Source: Mactromeris polynyma
Taxonomy: Eukaryota; Mollusca; Bivalvia; Venerida; Mactridae
Assembly (NCBI GenBank): GCA_032209605.1
Contig: JASFXZ010000018.1
Coordinates: forward strand, 2,669,904 to 2,733,903
Direction of reading: 5' to 3'
Length of the DNA stretch: 64,000 bases
This document shows positions 13,390 to 24,139 of the stretch, piece by piece. A model generated the notes under the pieces. That model worked only from the letters and a program-made list of their open reading frames with translations. It had not been told where the DNA came from and made no database searches. Positions within the stretch are counted from its first letter, which is position 1, and each line of letters begins with the position of its first letter. A program made the position numbers and the translations under genes.

Positions 13390-14190
13390 CCATCTTTTAC
13401 TTTTGACTTCTAAGTGTGATTTTGACCTTTGAACTATGTCCTGGTAGGGTACAGGTCTTGCAAAACACATGAGGTCACCATGGTGAACATTTCTGCTAAG
13501 TAATTTGAAAATCACCCAATAGATGACAGTGTAATATTCCGGAAAAGATGTTTTTGACTCATTTTTTTACATTTCACCTCGAAGTGTGACCTTGACCTTT
13601 GAGCTACACACATGGGTCCTGCAGTCTCATCATGGTGAACATTTGTGCCAAGTAATTTGAAAATATCCCTATACAAACATTGTTATGGTCCAGACAAGAT
13701 GTTTTAGACTCATTTTAGACAAGTGTAACCTTGTCCTTTAAGCTACTGACATGGATCTTGCACATGACACACCGTCTCATCATGGTGAACATTTGTGCCA
13801 CGTCATTTGAAAATCCCTCCATAAATTACAGTGTACTGGTCCGGACAAGATGTTTTAGACCATTTTTGACATTTGACCTCCAAGTGTGACCTTCACCTTT
13901 GAGCTATAGACATGGGTCTTGCACGAGACACTCCGTCTCATCATGTTGAAAATTTGTGCCAAGGCATTTGAAAATCCTCCAATAAGTGACAGAGAAATGG
14001 TCCGGAGAAAGAAAATCCGGACGGACGCACACATTCATACACCGAACCACAAGCAGGCTCGACAAAAATAGTTCAAACTCGAGGTAGGCTTCTTCCAAGT
14101 ACATGTTCCAAGTTTCTTGATTATGGAATTGTACATAGTGCAAGGAAAATAATGATGGTCAAACAGACAGATGGTGCACTGCAATTTCAC
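13390..14190 (+). repeat. Tandem repeat array, about 140-170 bp units (TGTGACCTTGACCTTTGAGC)
   Basis: Four units are marked by TGTGATTTTGACCTTT (13415), TGTGACCTTGACCTTT (13585), TGTAACCTTGTCCTTT (13725) and TGTGACCTTCACCTTT (13885). Each is followed by ATCATGGTGAACATTTGTGCC-type sequence and GTCCGGACAAGATGTTTTAGAC. It ends with CGGACGGACGCACACA. Such arrays are common in bivalve genomes as I know them. The unit contains the octamer-like core TCAAGGTCA (reverse complement), discussed in the findings. Confidence 0.75.
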
Positions 14191-14462
14191 TCACTATAAT
14201 CTATCTGACTAGTTTGCATCAAATCTCTGCAAAACTGCTGAATTTTATCATCGACAAGTAACTTCATAACAGAAAAGAGACGTAATTCTGCAACGACTTG
14301 ATATAGAATAATGGTTCTTGCTCTACCTCTCAGTTACAACTATCTTTATGTGCCATTGAAAACATTTCTGTACTTTATGCTTTAGACAGATAAGCGAATG
14401 TATTTTTTCTGGCAGCATACTAAAAGTTGTATATATAATTAATTTGTTATAAGATATAATAT

Positions 14463-14463
<1 letters not shown>

Positions 14464-14495
<32 letters not shown>

Positions 14496-14496
14496 A
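14464..14496. repeat. (TTG)n microsatellite
   Basis: About eleven uninterrupted TTG triplets within the Ig-gene intron. No function is implied. Confidence 0.95.
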
Positions 14497-15111
14497 TGAC
14501 AAGTTACATTGAGGAATGAAAGCATTCAATAACTATGTGAACTTTTGAGTAATATTAAAAAGATGCAAGTTCAAAATGAATAGATAATAGAAAAGACTTA
14601 GTGTGTGTGACTACATTTGATTTCATAAATATTACTATACTATTAGGAACTGAAAAATAGATTAAGTTGTTACAGGGGAGTCACACTGTTAAAGAATCAG
14701 GTGTTTATCAATTTCTTCAGCAAAAATATTTGTAAAACTATATTCAAAACAGAGAAGAATTTATTCAAGCCCAAAATCAAACATTAAACAGAATTGAGAA
14801 ACTTTCGAACATTCATTAACCTATATGGACCTTAAGCAGCATATCAAATCAGAATATGGATGAAAAGGTGAAAAGGGTCATAAACAAGTTAAGAAATCTG
14901 TTTTACCCAGCGCTCAAAATGTCCACTAAAATCTTACCTCAGGCGTACATATATAATTTGTAATAGGATCTACGTAGTTAAACAAAACTCGAAGGAAATG
15001 AAGGCAGTCAATAATATTTCTATATTACCACGAATGAAATGTAGACACAATCCGTTCAAAAAAAGCATAACATCTATTTGAGCATTATGTAACAGAGAAC
15101 GTTTTACTTAC

Positions 15112-15399
15112 ACTGTACTTGCACTATGACTTTAGAAGAACTTGAAGCCTTCCTTTCAGGGTCTTGATAAGGAGCATTTTCAGCCTTACATGTATATTGT
15201 CCATTACTTGAGGTCTGTATATTATCAATTACTAATTCTTTATTACGATGCGTTGTATTGTTCGGATAAATCCAACTATAATTTGGGTTTGGTTTTCCAG
15301 AACTAGTGCATGATATTCTAAGACTGTTGTCACGGATCACTTTAACCATATCACTGACTTGGTCTGACTTAACATATAGCGTAGGGATAGTTGGTGGAT
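15112..15399 (-). CDS. Immunoglobulin-like domain exon
   Basis: A 288-nt minus-strand exon with acceptor TTTTCAG|ATCCACC and donor CAGT|GTAAGT, phase 1 at both ends. The 96 residues are the cleanest C2/I-type Ig domain in the window: DPPTIPTLYV, LRISCTSSGKPNPNYSWIYP (cysteine and tryptophan), LVIDNIQTSSNGQYTCKAEN (near-canonical strand F, with Ser-Asn-Gly-Gln-Tyr) and VIVQVQC at the end. An NTT glycosylation sequon is present. It starts with the same DPP..IP phrase as the exon at 8318-8632. Confidence 0.9.
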
Positions 15400-17157
15400 C
15401 TGAAAAGATGAATAAGAAGACACATGAGTCCATGATAATCTTTTTTGTAAACTACACATTTATTATGACCGTTTTTTCTGTACCCAAATTATTCTCTATA
15501 TAATTCAATGGTCGCGCAACTCGAAATTGTGGGCAACTCGATATTGCGTAATGCGACCGCTTATCTAGGTCCCGATCAATAATGAAGACACATTTTCAAC
15601 TCGAAAATACGACCACGTACCGTCCCGAAATGGGCAGTATGGATTTTAGTCACACCGACAGCCTAGGTTGTTAATTTGCATTTGTTTACGATAATTTGAT
15701 GATACTTTAATCCCTTCAGGCGTCATAAACACACCAAGAGGTGGGTATTTTATTGTTTGACCCTTTGTGAGTCCCTTAATTGAGCAGTTAACAGTCACAT
15801 GTTTAAATTCATCGCTAATCTGTTATTGTTATACCGTACTCGTTAAATGACGGTCAAACACCAAATGGACAAACACCAAATCGTATAAACCTGCATATTT
15901 ATCTGATCAGATTAATCAATCATATCTGTACTTGATTTTCATTAATGAACTTAGCTGATTAAATTTGTTTAAAAGTTCTGAAATTAGTAGAATGAGGTTA
16001 GAGTTTTCTCTGAAAGAGAAATTGATTTGATCAAAGACAGTCCAGAAAAAAGTCATAGGCAACTGACTGATAAATATGGCATTGGAAAATCTCAGGAGAT
16101 TTAATCTCACCTCTGCTTCATAAACTATGTTTATAGGACCTAATAAATATAATGACAATTTGCTGAGGAAGCAGTTGTAAAATTTACAGCCTTTGGCTAT
16201 GAAATTTGAAAATGAACATGTTAAAATTGCACTCTCGAAGAACAGATCTACCGCTCAAGCCAGTAATTTCAGTGATAGAACTGTCCTGTCTGTAACATTA
16301 CCTGTTATTATTATCATTACACACTTCTAGTATTATTTTTTATATAAACATGTACCTATAATATTTGATATGCTTTAATTTTCAGGTTCATTCAATCCTT
16401 AAGAGGATGGTGTAATTGGTGGAAGGCTATGATAATTGTTTTTCAATATTTCATTGTTTATAGTGTATTTTTCCAAATAAAATTGTAATGTGTTATTAAC
16501 CTGTTTTGTTCCATTATTGAACTTTGATTTATAATCCCACACATTTATGGGACATGGAAGTGTTTAAAATAACACACATATCTTGGAACAAACATAACAT
16601 TACTAGTACTGATAGCACAATATCACTAATCTCAATAATGAGACCAACTCGATATTAAGACCACTTTATGGTGGACCCATTGGTGGTCTCATTATCGAGT
16701 TTTTACTGTATTGCATTATTGGACAGAAGATTTAGATGCGTAGCAAACCCGTATGTAATTATAACATATTCTCATGAATAAAAAATGGAAACAATGATCG
16801 GAGGTTGTCACCATTGTGTTTCTATCTGACATAGATGTATTTGTGTTACTGAAACTAATGACGGCCGTGTACCTGATATTAATCATTGCGTTTAATGAAG
16901 TAGAGCTATACAGTTAATACTACCTTTATGTGTTTTTGACTGTGACAGTTTTAATGCACATCGATAATTTTTGTCCATGATTTTATTACGCACTGATACC
17001 AAATACATGCTCTGAGGTATGTACATGTACACAATAGTCTTCGTGTTTTACATAAACCATCAGTTCAACTTTGTGACTTCCTAAAGTATACATTATGGTA
17101 TTATGATAGAATACTTTTTTTCAATATTAAAATTCGCTAACAGTTCTATATACATAC
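15400..17157. other. Ig-gene intron with a small palindromic repeat
   Basis: Mostly unrecognised. A GGTCGCGCAACTCGAAATTG-like phrase recurs in altered form at 15510-15625, suggestive of an old transposon end. A palindromic element at 16631-16712 is annotated separately. Confidence 0.45.
16631..16712. mobile_element. MITE-like palindromic fragment
   Basis: CTCAATAATGAGACCA (16631-16646) is inverted as TGGTCTCATTATCGAG (16684-16699), matching at 15 of 16 positions. The right edge TTTTTACTGTA resembles the GGGTTTACTGTA end of the better-preserved element at 48658-48843, which also carries GGTGGTCTTA phrases. Probably a decayed member of the same family. Confidence 0.5.
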
Positions 17158-17448
17158 ACAAAATCTGTACATGGACTGTCACAGTTTGACTTCCTGACAC
17201 CGATTGTGAAGATGTACATGTACATGTTCTGTCCGTATTTCTGGTTGCTGTCCATCTTATGGTTGAAACCACGGTTGTGTTTGTTGATCCATCATTGTGA
17301 GTTTGAACATTATTACATATCCATGATAACGTAGCTAGAGGATTACCACCAGTAGATGAACATTTCAGAGTGCCAGTTTGATTCTCCGTCACTTGATATG
17401 TACCTCCATCGCTGTAACCTTCAATTGTTGGTGGACCATCAGGACGGT
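17158..17448 (-). CDS. Immunoglobulin-like domain exon
   Basis: A 291-nt minus-strand exon with acceptor ATCGCAG|ACCGTCC and donor TTGT|GTATGT, phase 1 at both ends. The translation begins RPDGPPTIEGYSDGG and contains GTLKCSSTGGNPLATLSW (cysteine, tryptophan) and NTDRTCTCTSSQS (strand F; Arg-Thr-Cys-Thr-Cys in place of the usual YxC). It ends VTVHVQILC. The extra cysteines (WICNN and TCTC) could form an additional disulfide; this is inference. Sequons NQT and NTT are present. Confidence 0.85.
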
Positions 17449-17774
17449 CTGCGATAAAACAAAATATTCATATAATCAATTTACAAACATATAGATAATA
17501 TAGCATTTCACAGTTTCATAGTCAAAAAATAAAACAGTCCAGTCTCTTGCCTGTACAATATAAACTGTTCTGTATACATGTACTCAATAAGAATAATAAC
17601 AAAATGTATAAACTTTGTCAATATTCTATTATAGATTTGATAACATGTGCTAAAAAGGCTCAACATTTCGAAACAAGTGGTCTAATGACAATTCATACAG
17701 ATTTACAATGTATGTATACTCTGAAGCAAACAAATATTCACTAATTTAGAGGCTGAGCCTGTTCATCTTCATCA

Positions 17775-18500
17775 ACAAGAGTGCCATGATGGCCCTATAT
17801 TGCTCACCTACGTAAAGCAAACAACATGGCAAAATTAAGTATAGTGTGCTCTATTAGCATCACTGGAAGTTTTGCTGAATATAAAGCTATGTACATGTAA
17901 TAAGGTATTTCTATGACTTGCCCAAGTGACTTAGTTTTGAACCCAGGTGCCCCAATATTGAACCTGATCTAGATTTAACAAGAGGTGAATGAGGTACATT
18001 GTGCACACAGGCCTTTGATCCGCATGATTCCCCGTATATCTCATTAGGAAACATGTGACCCCCAAGGCAGGCTGGTTGAGACACAAGGGACATAATTTGA
18101 ACAATCTTGGTAGGAGATCACTAAACAATGCTTCATACCAAATATCAAAGCCCTGGTTTATGCAGTTTTGGAGAAAACGATTTTCAAAGATGTGTTAAAT
18201 CATTTTAACCACGAGGGCAAACTATGGAAACTCTTGGTATGGACCGCAAGACAAATGTTACATACCAAATTTGAAAGCTTTAGATCATATGGTTCTGAAC
18301 AAGAACATTTTCAAAAATATTATATATATAAGTCTGTGTATGTATATAATACATGTTCGCCCGGGCAGGGCCGATACTGACCCCAGGGACATGATTTGAA
18401 AAATGTTGGTGGAGGACCACCAAACAATGCTACATACTAAATATGGAAGCGCTAGACATTGTGGTTCTGGACAATACCATTTTTGAAGTTTTCCATTTTA
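17775..18500 (+). repeat. Bivalve-type repeat with AAGAGTGCCATGATGGCC start
   Basis: It opens at about 17777 with CAAGAGTGCCATGATGGCC and CTCACCTACG. Two diverged units follow: GGGACATAATTTGAACAATCTTGGTAGG-type (about 18087) and GGGACATGATTTGAAAAATGTTGGTGGAGG-type (about 18387). Each is followed by ACCAAACAATGCTACATAC-like sequence and a TTCTGGA(C/G)AA(...)ATTTTTGAAG-like phrase, with a spacing of about 300 bp. Related to the array at 23516-24140. Confidence 0.65.
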
Positions 18501-19335
18501 TAATCTATTTTTATCTACTGCGACCTACTTATGCAACAGCTTTTTTACCATTTGAACATCTTTGAAAGTGTACAAAAGGGACATTCCTGCAATGTTTGAT
18601 CAACATTGGCCAAGTGATTAAGTCGGAGAGAATACAATTTTGAAATGCAGAGTTTATATAGGTTTAGAATTGTGTTATGCTTATACATAATTTACAAGTC
18701 TGAAGATTTTTTATGGGTAAGATCATAATTTTATCAGGTATAATATGGAAAGACAGGTTTTAATTTCGTCAAATAATTTGAGACTATTGCCAAAACCATG
18801 TTGACTTCATTTATCGTATGATAGAATGCAGTATATTTCACTAAATATGTCTAACACCAATCTAAATTATCCCATTGTGTTGTGTAATAAAGCATCATAT
18901 GGCCTACATATGAATTATCTGCAAGAGATATTAAACTAAATCAAATATATTCAATCTTTGTCAACTTTAAATCTGAACTATCCTGAACTAATATGTAAAA
19001 AAAAAAAAATAACTACAAAAAGTGACAAAATTAAGAGGCAAAGTAACGCCAGACTCTATACTAAGGAAGCTTAAATATTGTTTGAAATTGTATCAATATG
19101 GAAATTGTCGCTGACGTTAAATGACGTAATGTGCATAAACTATAAAATTATCTTAACCTAATATGTTTAAATTAGATTGTATGTAATGAGATTCAGTAAT
19201 CTGTGATATTTTAGCAATGATGTCTTTCATTGTATATAATCTCGTGATAAAGTTATTAGGTATGTGGCATTTTGTGATATATTTATTTTCTTGTTCTGTG
19301 ATATTATTTAATTAGATTTTTATGCCTCTCTATGT

Positions 19336-19411
19336 CATGCCACCAACACGTAGGACCACAATGGAAATAAGATTTGTTTGTGCTATCCTAGGTGTTGGTG
19401 TGTATGGCATG
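19336..19411. other. Imperfect hairpin
   Basis: CATGCCACCAACACGTAGG (19336-19354) pairs with CCTAGGTGTTGGTG...TGGCATG (19387-19411), with a 4-6 nt bulge and a loop of about 32 nt. Could be a transposon remnant or RNA hairpin; nothing else identifies it. Confidence 0.4.
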
Positions 19412-19556
19412 GGTATTATGCACATGTCATTATTATTATTTTAATATTATAGCATTGTCCTAATTATCCATGTACCATGTAAACTCAACTACTGAAATAA
19501 ATATATAATATATATAATGATCTACAATCTTCCAAAATTCCATCTTTGTGGGGGAA

Positions 19557-19736
19557 GGGGATAATGTCCTACTTGACAAAACCATCAAGGGGCTAATGTT
19601 CTATGTTGAATGAATTGTTTCCGCATGCGCAAAATATTGAAGGGGCTATTATCCGCATGTGTAATATCATGAAGGGGCTTTTGTCCGTCTATGCAAATTT
19701 GAGCTTAGGGGCTAATGTCCTAGGGGCTAATGTCCG
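19557..19736 (+). repeat. Irregular repeat of a GGGGCTAATGTCC motif
   Basis: The motif or a one- to three-base variant begins at 19557, 19589, 19642, 19674, 19708 and 19723 (spacings 32, 53, 32, 34 and 15 bp), with unrelated sequence between. It lies in a large intron of the Ig gene. Confidence 0.6.
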
Positions 19737-22084
19737 TTTACCGCAAATGCTTAATCCATTATTGAAGTGTTGTATCATATGATATTGTCAAAATAACTGA
19801 TTAACGCGGCTATTAATAATATTGTGTGAGTGCATTAGTCGTTGTCGATATTAAGTTAACAGTACAGCTCGTGCGTCATGTCGCAATGAAAATTTCCCGC
19901 ACTTTATCAAAGATGACAAGGTTAATGTCTTCTTTGAATACGCGTTGTTGCCTCGTGCATAAAATTCAAGAATTTTCTTATTGCACATGCGCGAAAATAA
20001 AAGGCAAAACATAGACGCGCACATTTACACACAAATACATATTTAAGAGCTTTGAGTCTATTAATAAATAATCATCACAGTAACATGAATCTGCGCGTGG
20101 CGTGACTTCATGATTGCAGTAATGACGCAGTATTGACAGCTATTAACTGGAATGTTTCTCAAATTCATTCGAAGTGCATATTTAAAACAGGCGGACAGTA
20201 ATAAGGATTAAATACGAAACTAAGTACGTGTTTACACAATTTGATTGTCACATTCAGAGCATAAGTTTTGAACCCAGAGTTAATTATTCGATTAACCCTA
20301 TTTTTGCTATTTTCATTCTCTCAGTGATCACAATCAATGTAGGCCGCTTAGCAACAACGTTACATGAACTTGATTCTTGTAGTAATTATGATGGTTAAGT
20401 TAAATTTAAACTTGTGCTCAATCGGACAAATAAATGCAACAATTTGTACATGCCATTTTATTAGTGGGTCGCTGAGTATTTACCTGGTCGTATTTATCGC
20501 GCCTTATTATTAACTCAATTGTTCAAAGGATAATGCATGAATGCAACCGTAAATTACGAGGGTGTGAAATGACCGATGGGGTTAAGTGTAAGCAGTCGTT
20601 TAATGGATTACTTAAATGTAGATCTACAATACCCCAAATTATTTTGACAATATCATATGATACAACACTTCAACAATGGTTTAATTTACCGGTTTATTAT
20701 GCTTTACGTATTGATTTTCTCTGTAAAATTTACGGGTATTTCGGTAGTATTTCGGTTAGTCGTGTGACCGGTTAAAATGAAGGGCAAGTAAATTGTGTGC
20801 AGGGTGAGTCGAGTTACAGGGTCACTCGCCCTAAAAAGATTTTTCAAGACCTGATACATATGTATAGAGGTATAAAACATTACCATGTTGAGATACAGTC
20901 GACTCTCGTTAGGACGAACTCGCTTAAGACGAATTTACCTCGAAGTTTTTCAAAAGTCCCGATTTTATCCTTACACAATGAAAGGATGTGTACATGTTTG
21001 CAAAGTGTTCGACTATTAATGCAAACATGTCACATTGTTCAAAACTACGACCAAACCAATTAATTAGAACATGTCTTCTTCAACAATTGTTTTTATGTCT
21101 CAGATCGGAGCCATTGGCGAAGTTGCGATCAAAGTGGCGAAAAAAAATGGCGAATTCGGCAATTACCTGCTTAAAAATGCATATTATCTGAAAGATGATG
21201 ATAAAATTTGATCGATTTATCCCTTCATATTACGTTGATCGCCCCTCAAGCAGCATCGTAAATTTCGATACATGTACATGTGTGTACAACTGGTACTATC
21301 GGTAGGCGGAGTCTATCGCCTGTCAACTTTGCCAATCAAATCACGCTTATTCTACACAGATGGTGTGTTAGCAGTATCAACACGCGTCGATGTTTTATGT
21401 CATTATTTGGTTAACAAATATTACTGTCCAGACTTCGTCGGCATGACTCGACTTTCAATTACATTTACATCAGAAAATATAAAGATATCAGCAAACCAAT
21501 GATTATTCCTTCATGATTATAGACTACATAGAAGCTGTGTAAGTTATCATGTACATGTTTTTGTCTTTGATACGTAATTTGGGAGTTCAAAGAGAAAGTT
21601 GGGAATGATAATTGTGTTGATCATAACTATACAACGTGAACGAAGCTTCTCATTATCGTCGACGACCGTTTGTCAAAATGACATCTTTCGGCATCTAAGC
21701 TCCGATTTACGATTATTGTCGAACCCCTCCATAAAACTGATATTTAAAGAATCTCCTAGATAATTTCATATGATTGCATCAGATCATGTTTGAATTGAAA
21801 GAGGCAACATATACACACGTATTTAGATTATTGTTCTTAACAAGAAGTACATAAAGTGCAATTTAAGCAATTTTTACGAACTATTTTACGAAACACTGAC
21901 AGTAAGGCCTCCCGACGTTTAAGTCGAATCTTACGGGTGTTCCGGTGTTTTTACGGACGAGCGGTCTATACACATGTACGTGAAGTATTGATTTTCTATG
22001 TAAATTTTACGGGTGTTCCGGTATTTCGGAGGTGTTCCGGTATTCCGGTGACTCGTGTAGCCCTAAGATTATAAGATATAATCT

Positions 22085-22240
22085 CTAGAGTGTTAACAAT
22101 TTAAATTGTTGACGACAGACGATGGACATAGGACGATCCCAATAGCTCACCTTGAGCACTTCGTACTCAGGTTGAACCCGGATCATCATAACAAAATCCG
22201 GTATTCGTTCACTTAACTGACTGAGCTATGAAGGCAACTG
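22085..22240 (-). repeat. tRNA-derived SINE-like element
   Basis: On the minus strand TAGCTCAGTCAG (plus 22217-22228) matches an RNA polymerase III A box, and GGGTTCAACCT (plus 22169-22179) matches a slightly degenerate B box about 38 bp further on. Downstream follow GAGTACGAAGTGCTCAAGGTGAGCTATTGGGATCG and a GTCGTCAACAATT phrase, which I recognise as typical bivalve repeat body. The cloverleaf is not intact, so this is a SINE head rather than a tRNA gene. Confidence 0.6.
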
Positions 22241-22898
22241 TTGCATAGAGTGCAATAAACTTGATATATTATAATGTAATTTATATATTTCAAGACTTTT
22301 GTTGGCGAATTTGGTCACATGACATGACATGACCTGATTCTGAAATGCATAACTCTATTAAATGCTAGCTAGTGAAATATCTATAAATAACAACTTTATT
22401 TAAGTAGCATGCGGGATAAGTTGATTGAAAATAGCTGTAATTCTGTTGTGTAGACAATTTATGACATATGGGAAATCCAAGGCAACCTCATTTAACATTT
22501 ATCCATCATTTTATAAACCAAGATTATTTTTCTCTTAAGATTATTTTCCTCAAAGATTTCTTAGTTTTAAAGTAAGATAAGAACATTTTAACATCTACAT
22601 TCATAAATAGTTTCAGAATACAGCCCCAGCAGTGCTGTTTACGAGGAATATTGGGACATACCATGTTTGTTGGTTATGGCCTTCTTTACATTTCTCTTTT
22701 ATCCTTTTATACCACACATGACTGTATCAGACACAACTGTAAGCTTAAATGCTTTTATGAATGAATAAATGAAAATATATGCATTAAAATTAACATAATA
22801 TAGTCAAACTTTCATAAAGGTTAAGTTAATTACCACAACCTTGTCTTGAATGAAAAACAAATACAAGTAATGCATGAGATAATAATACACATACTTAC
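22241..22898. other. Ig-gene intron, nothing recognised
   Basis: About 650 bp of AT-rich DNA with no feature I can support. Confidence 0.5.
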
Positions 22899-23246
22899 AT
22901 AAAACATTGAGCAGTGGTTTTCGTGTGGAAATAACAGGAGTTTGATTTGGAAGGTTGCGTGCAGAACAATAAATCTTATTGCCTCTGTCTGACCGTGATG
23001 GATTGAATGAAAGTGTACTACTTCTAATATGCAGTTGATTTTCTGTACTGTTAGTTACAGATATAGTACTTCGAATCTCAATGTCATCACCAGTATTGTT
23101 GGGTGTTCCATTGTCCTTATACCATATTATATTAGCTATAGGAAGTCCACCATCAGTACTGCACTTAAACGTTTTCTGTGTGTTCTCCTCAATGTCGAGA
23201 GTAGCATCAGAACTTGGTAAAATCATAGAAACTCTTTGAATAGGAA
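22899..23246 (-). CDS. Immunoglobulin-like domain exon (longest inter-cysteine loop)
   Basis: A 348-nt minus-strand exon with acceptor TTTTTCAG|TTCC and donor TTAT|GTAAGT, phase 1 at both ends. The 116 residues include EENTQKTFKCSTDGGLP, then ANIIWYKDNG (core tryptophan), a long insert rich in sequons (NGT, NNT, NST), then LSFNPSRSDRGNKIYCSARN (strand F with IYC), ending KPLLNVLC. It is about 20 residues longer than the other C2/I-like exons, with the extra length between the tryptophan and the second cysteine. Confidence 0.85.
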
Positions 23247-23515
23247 CTGAAAAATACATTAAATATAAAATTCCCCATTACGTATCAACAAGTTAAGTCT
23301 TATTGTCATTATTGATATCCATTCCCTAATACTTTCTTTATCCACTTCTGTTTGTATCAATGACAGCATAGCATAAATACATTAATTGCATTCTACATTG
23401 TCGAAATTTCAAAACAAGAAACGTGGCATACCACATAACAAGGTTTACAACATCCAAAATAGTAGACTTCTAATTATACTAAGTCATTCTATTTCAGTGT
23501 AACAAACTGATTTTG

Positions 23516-24139
23516 TAGAGTGCCATGATGTCACTGAATCACTCACCTATGCGCCAGAAATATCTGTCATTATCATTGTGTGTCACAGATTGCAAAATTT
23601 TGTAGAAATAAAGTTTTCACAGAATAAGCAATACATTTTGATTTCCTGCATGATAGGAGAAATATATATAATTGTCATATACACATATCGGGAATGTTAC
23701 CAAAGGAACAGGTGAAATTATATTGAAATGTGACAAGAATATTTTTGTTTCCATTATAAAAATATATGAAAAATGACTCTGCCCTGTGGATTCCGTGATG
23801 AATCCAAATAATTTGAACAATTGTATTAGAGGGTCATCGAAGGAACATTTGTGTGAAAATTTGTGAAAATTGGGCCAGTATTTTTTGAAACGATGATTTT
23901 TGAAGTTTCTACTATATACATTAAGGAACAGTGGCTCCAGCCCAAGCAGCCATGTTTTTTAACATATCCGAATAATTTCAACATTCTTGGCAGAGGGTCA
24001 CCCAATGAACATTTGTGTGAAGTAATATCAAAATTGGGCCTGCAGGTTTTGACTAGAAGAAATATGGATCTTGAACAATGCAATACTCCTCAATGAGACC
24101 TATATGTATATGAAGTTTGAAGTTAATATCTCAAAGACG
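23516..24139 (+). repeat. Bivalve-type repeat array interrupted by a LINE (left half)
   Basis: It opens with AGAGTGCCATGATGTCACTG and CTCACCTATGCGCC. Two or more units of about 170 bp contain GGAACATTTGTGTGAA, AAAATTGGGCC and CCCAAGCAGCCATG phrases. The last unit breaks at ATATCTCAAAGACG (24139) where a LINE is inserted, and the array resumes at 26224. Confidence 0.7.

Larger units (their letters stand above)
18501..22084. other. Ig-gene intron, mostly unrecognised; several short repeat signals
   Basis: Contains a hairpin (19336-19411), a recurring GGGGCTAATGTCC motif (19557-19736), and two copies of a GTATTGATTTTCTNTGTAAATTTTACGGG phrase (about 20708-20765 and 21985-22060). At about 20892 a TACAGTCGACTCTCGTTAGGACGAACT phrase resembles the end of a pogo/Tigger-type element, but no partner end was found. 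No exon supported. Confidence 0.45.

Noticed and set aside
15510..15625. Pogo/Tigger-like terminal repeat
   Set aside because: Only loosely recurring CAACTCGAAA phrases; no matching opposite end or TA-flanked boundary found.
22165..22235. Functional tRNA gene
   Set aside because: A and B boxes are present but no cloverleaf with acceptor and anticodon stems can be drawn.
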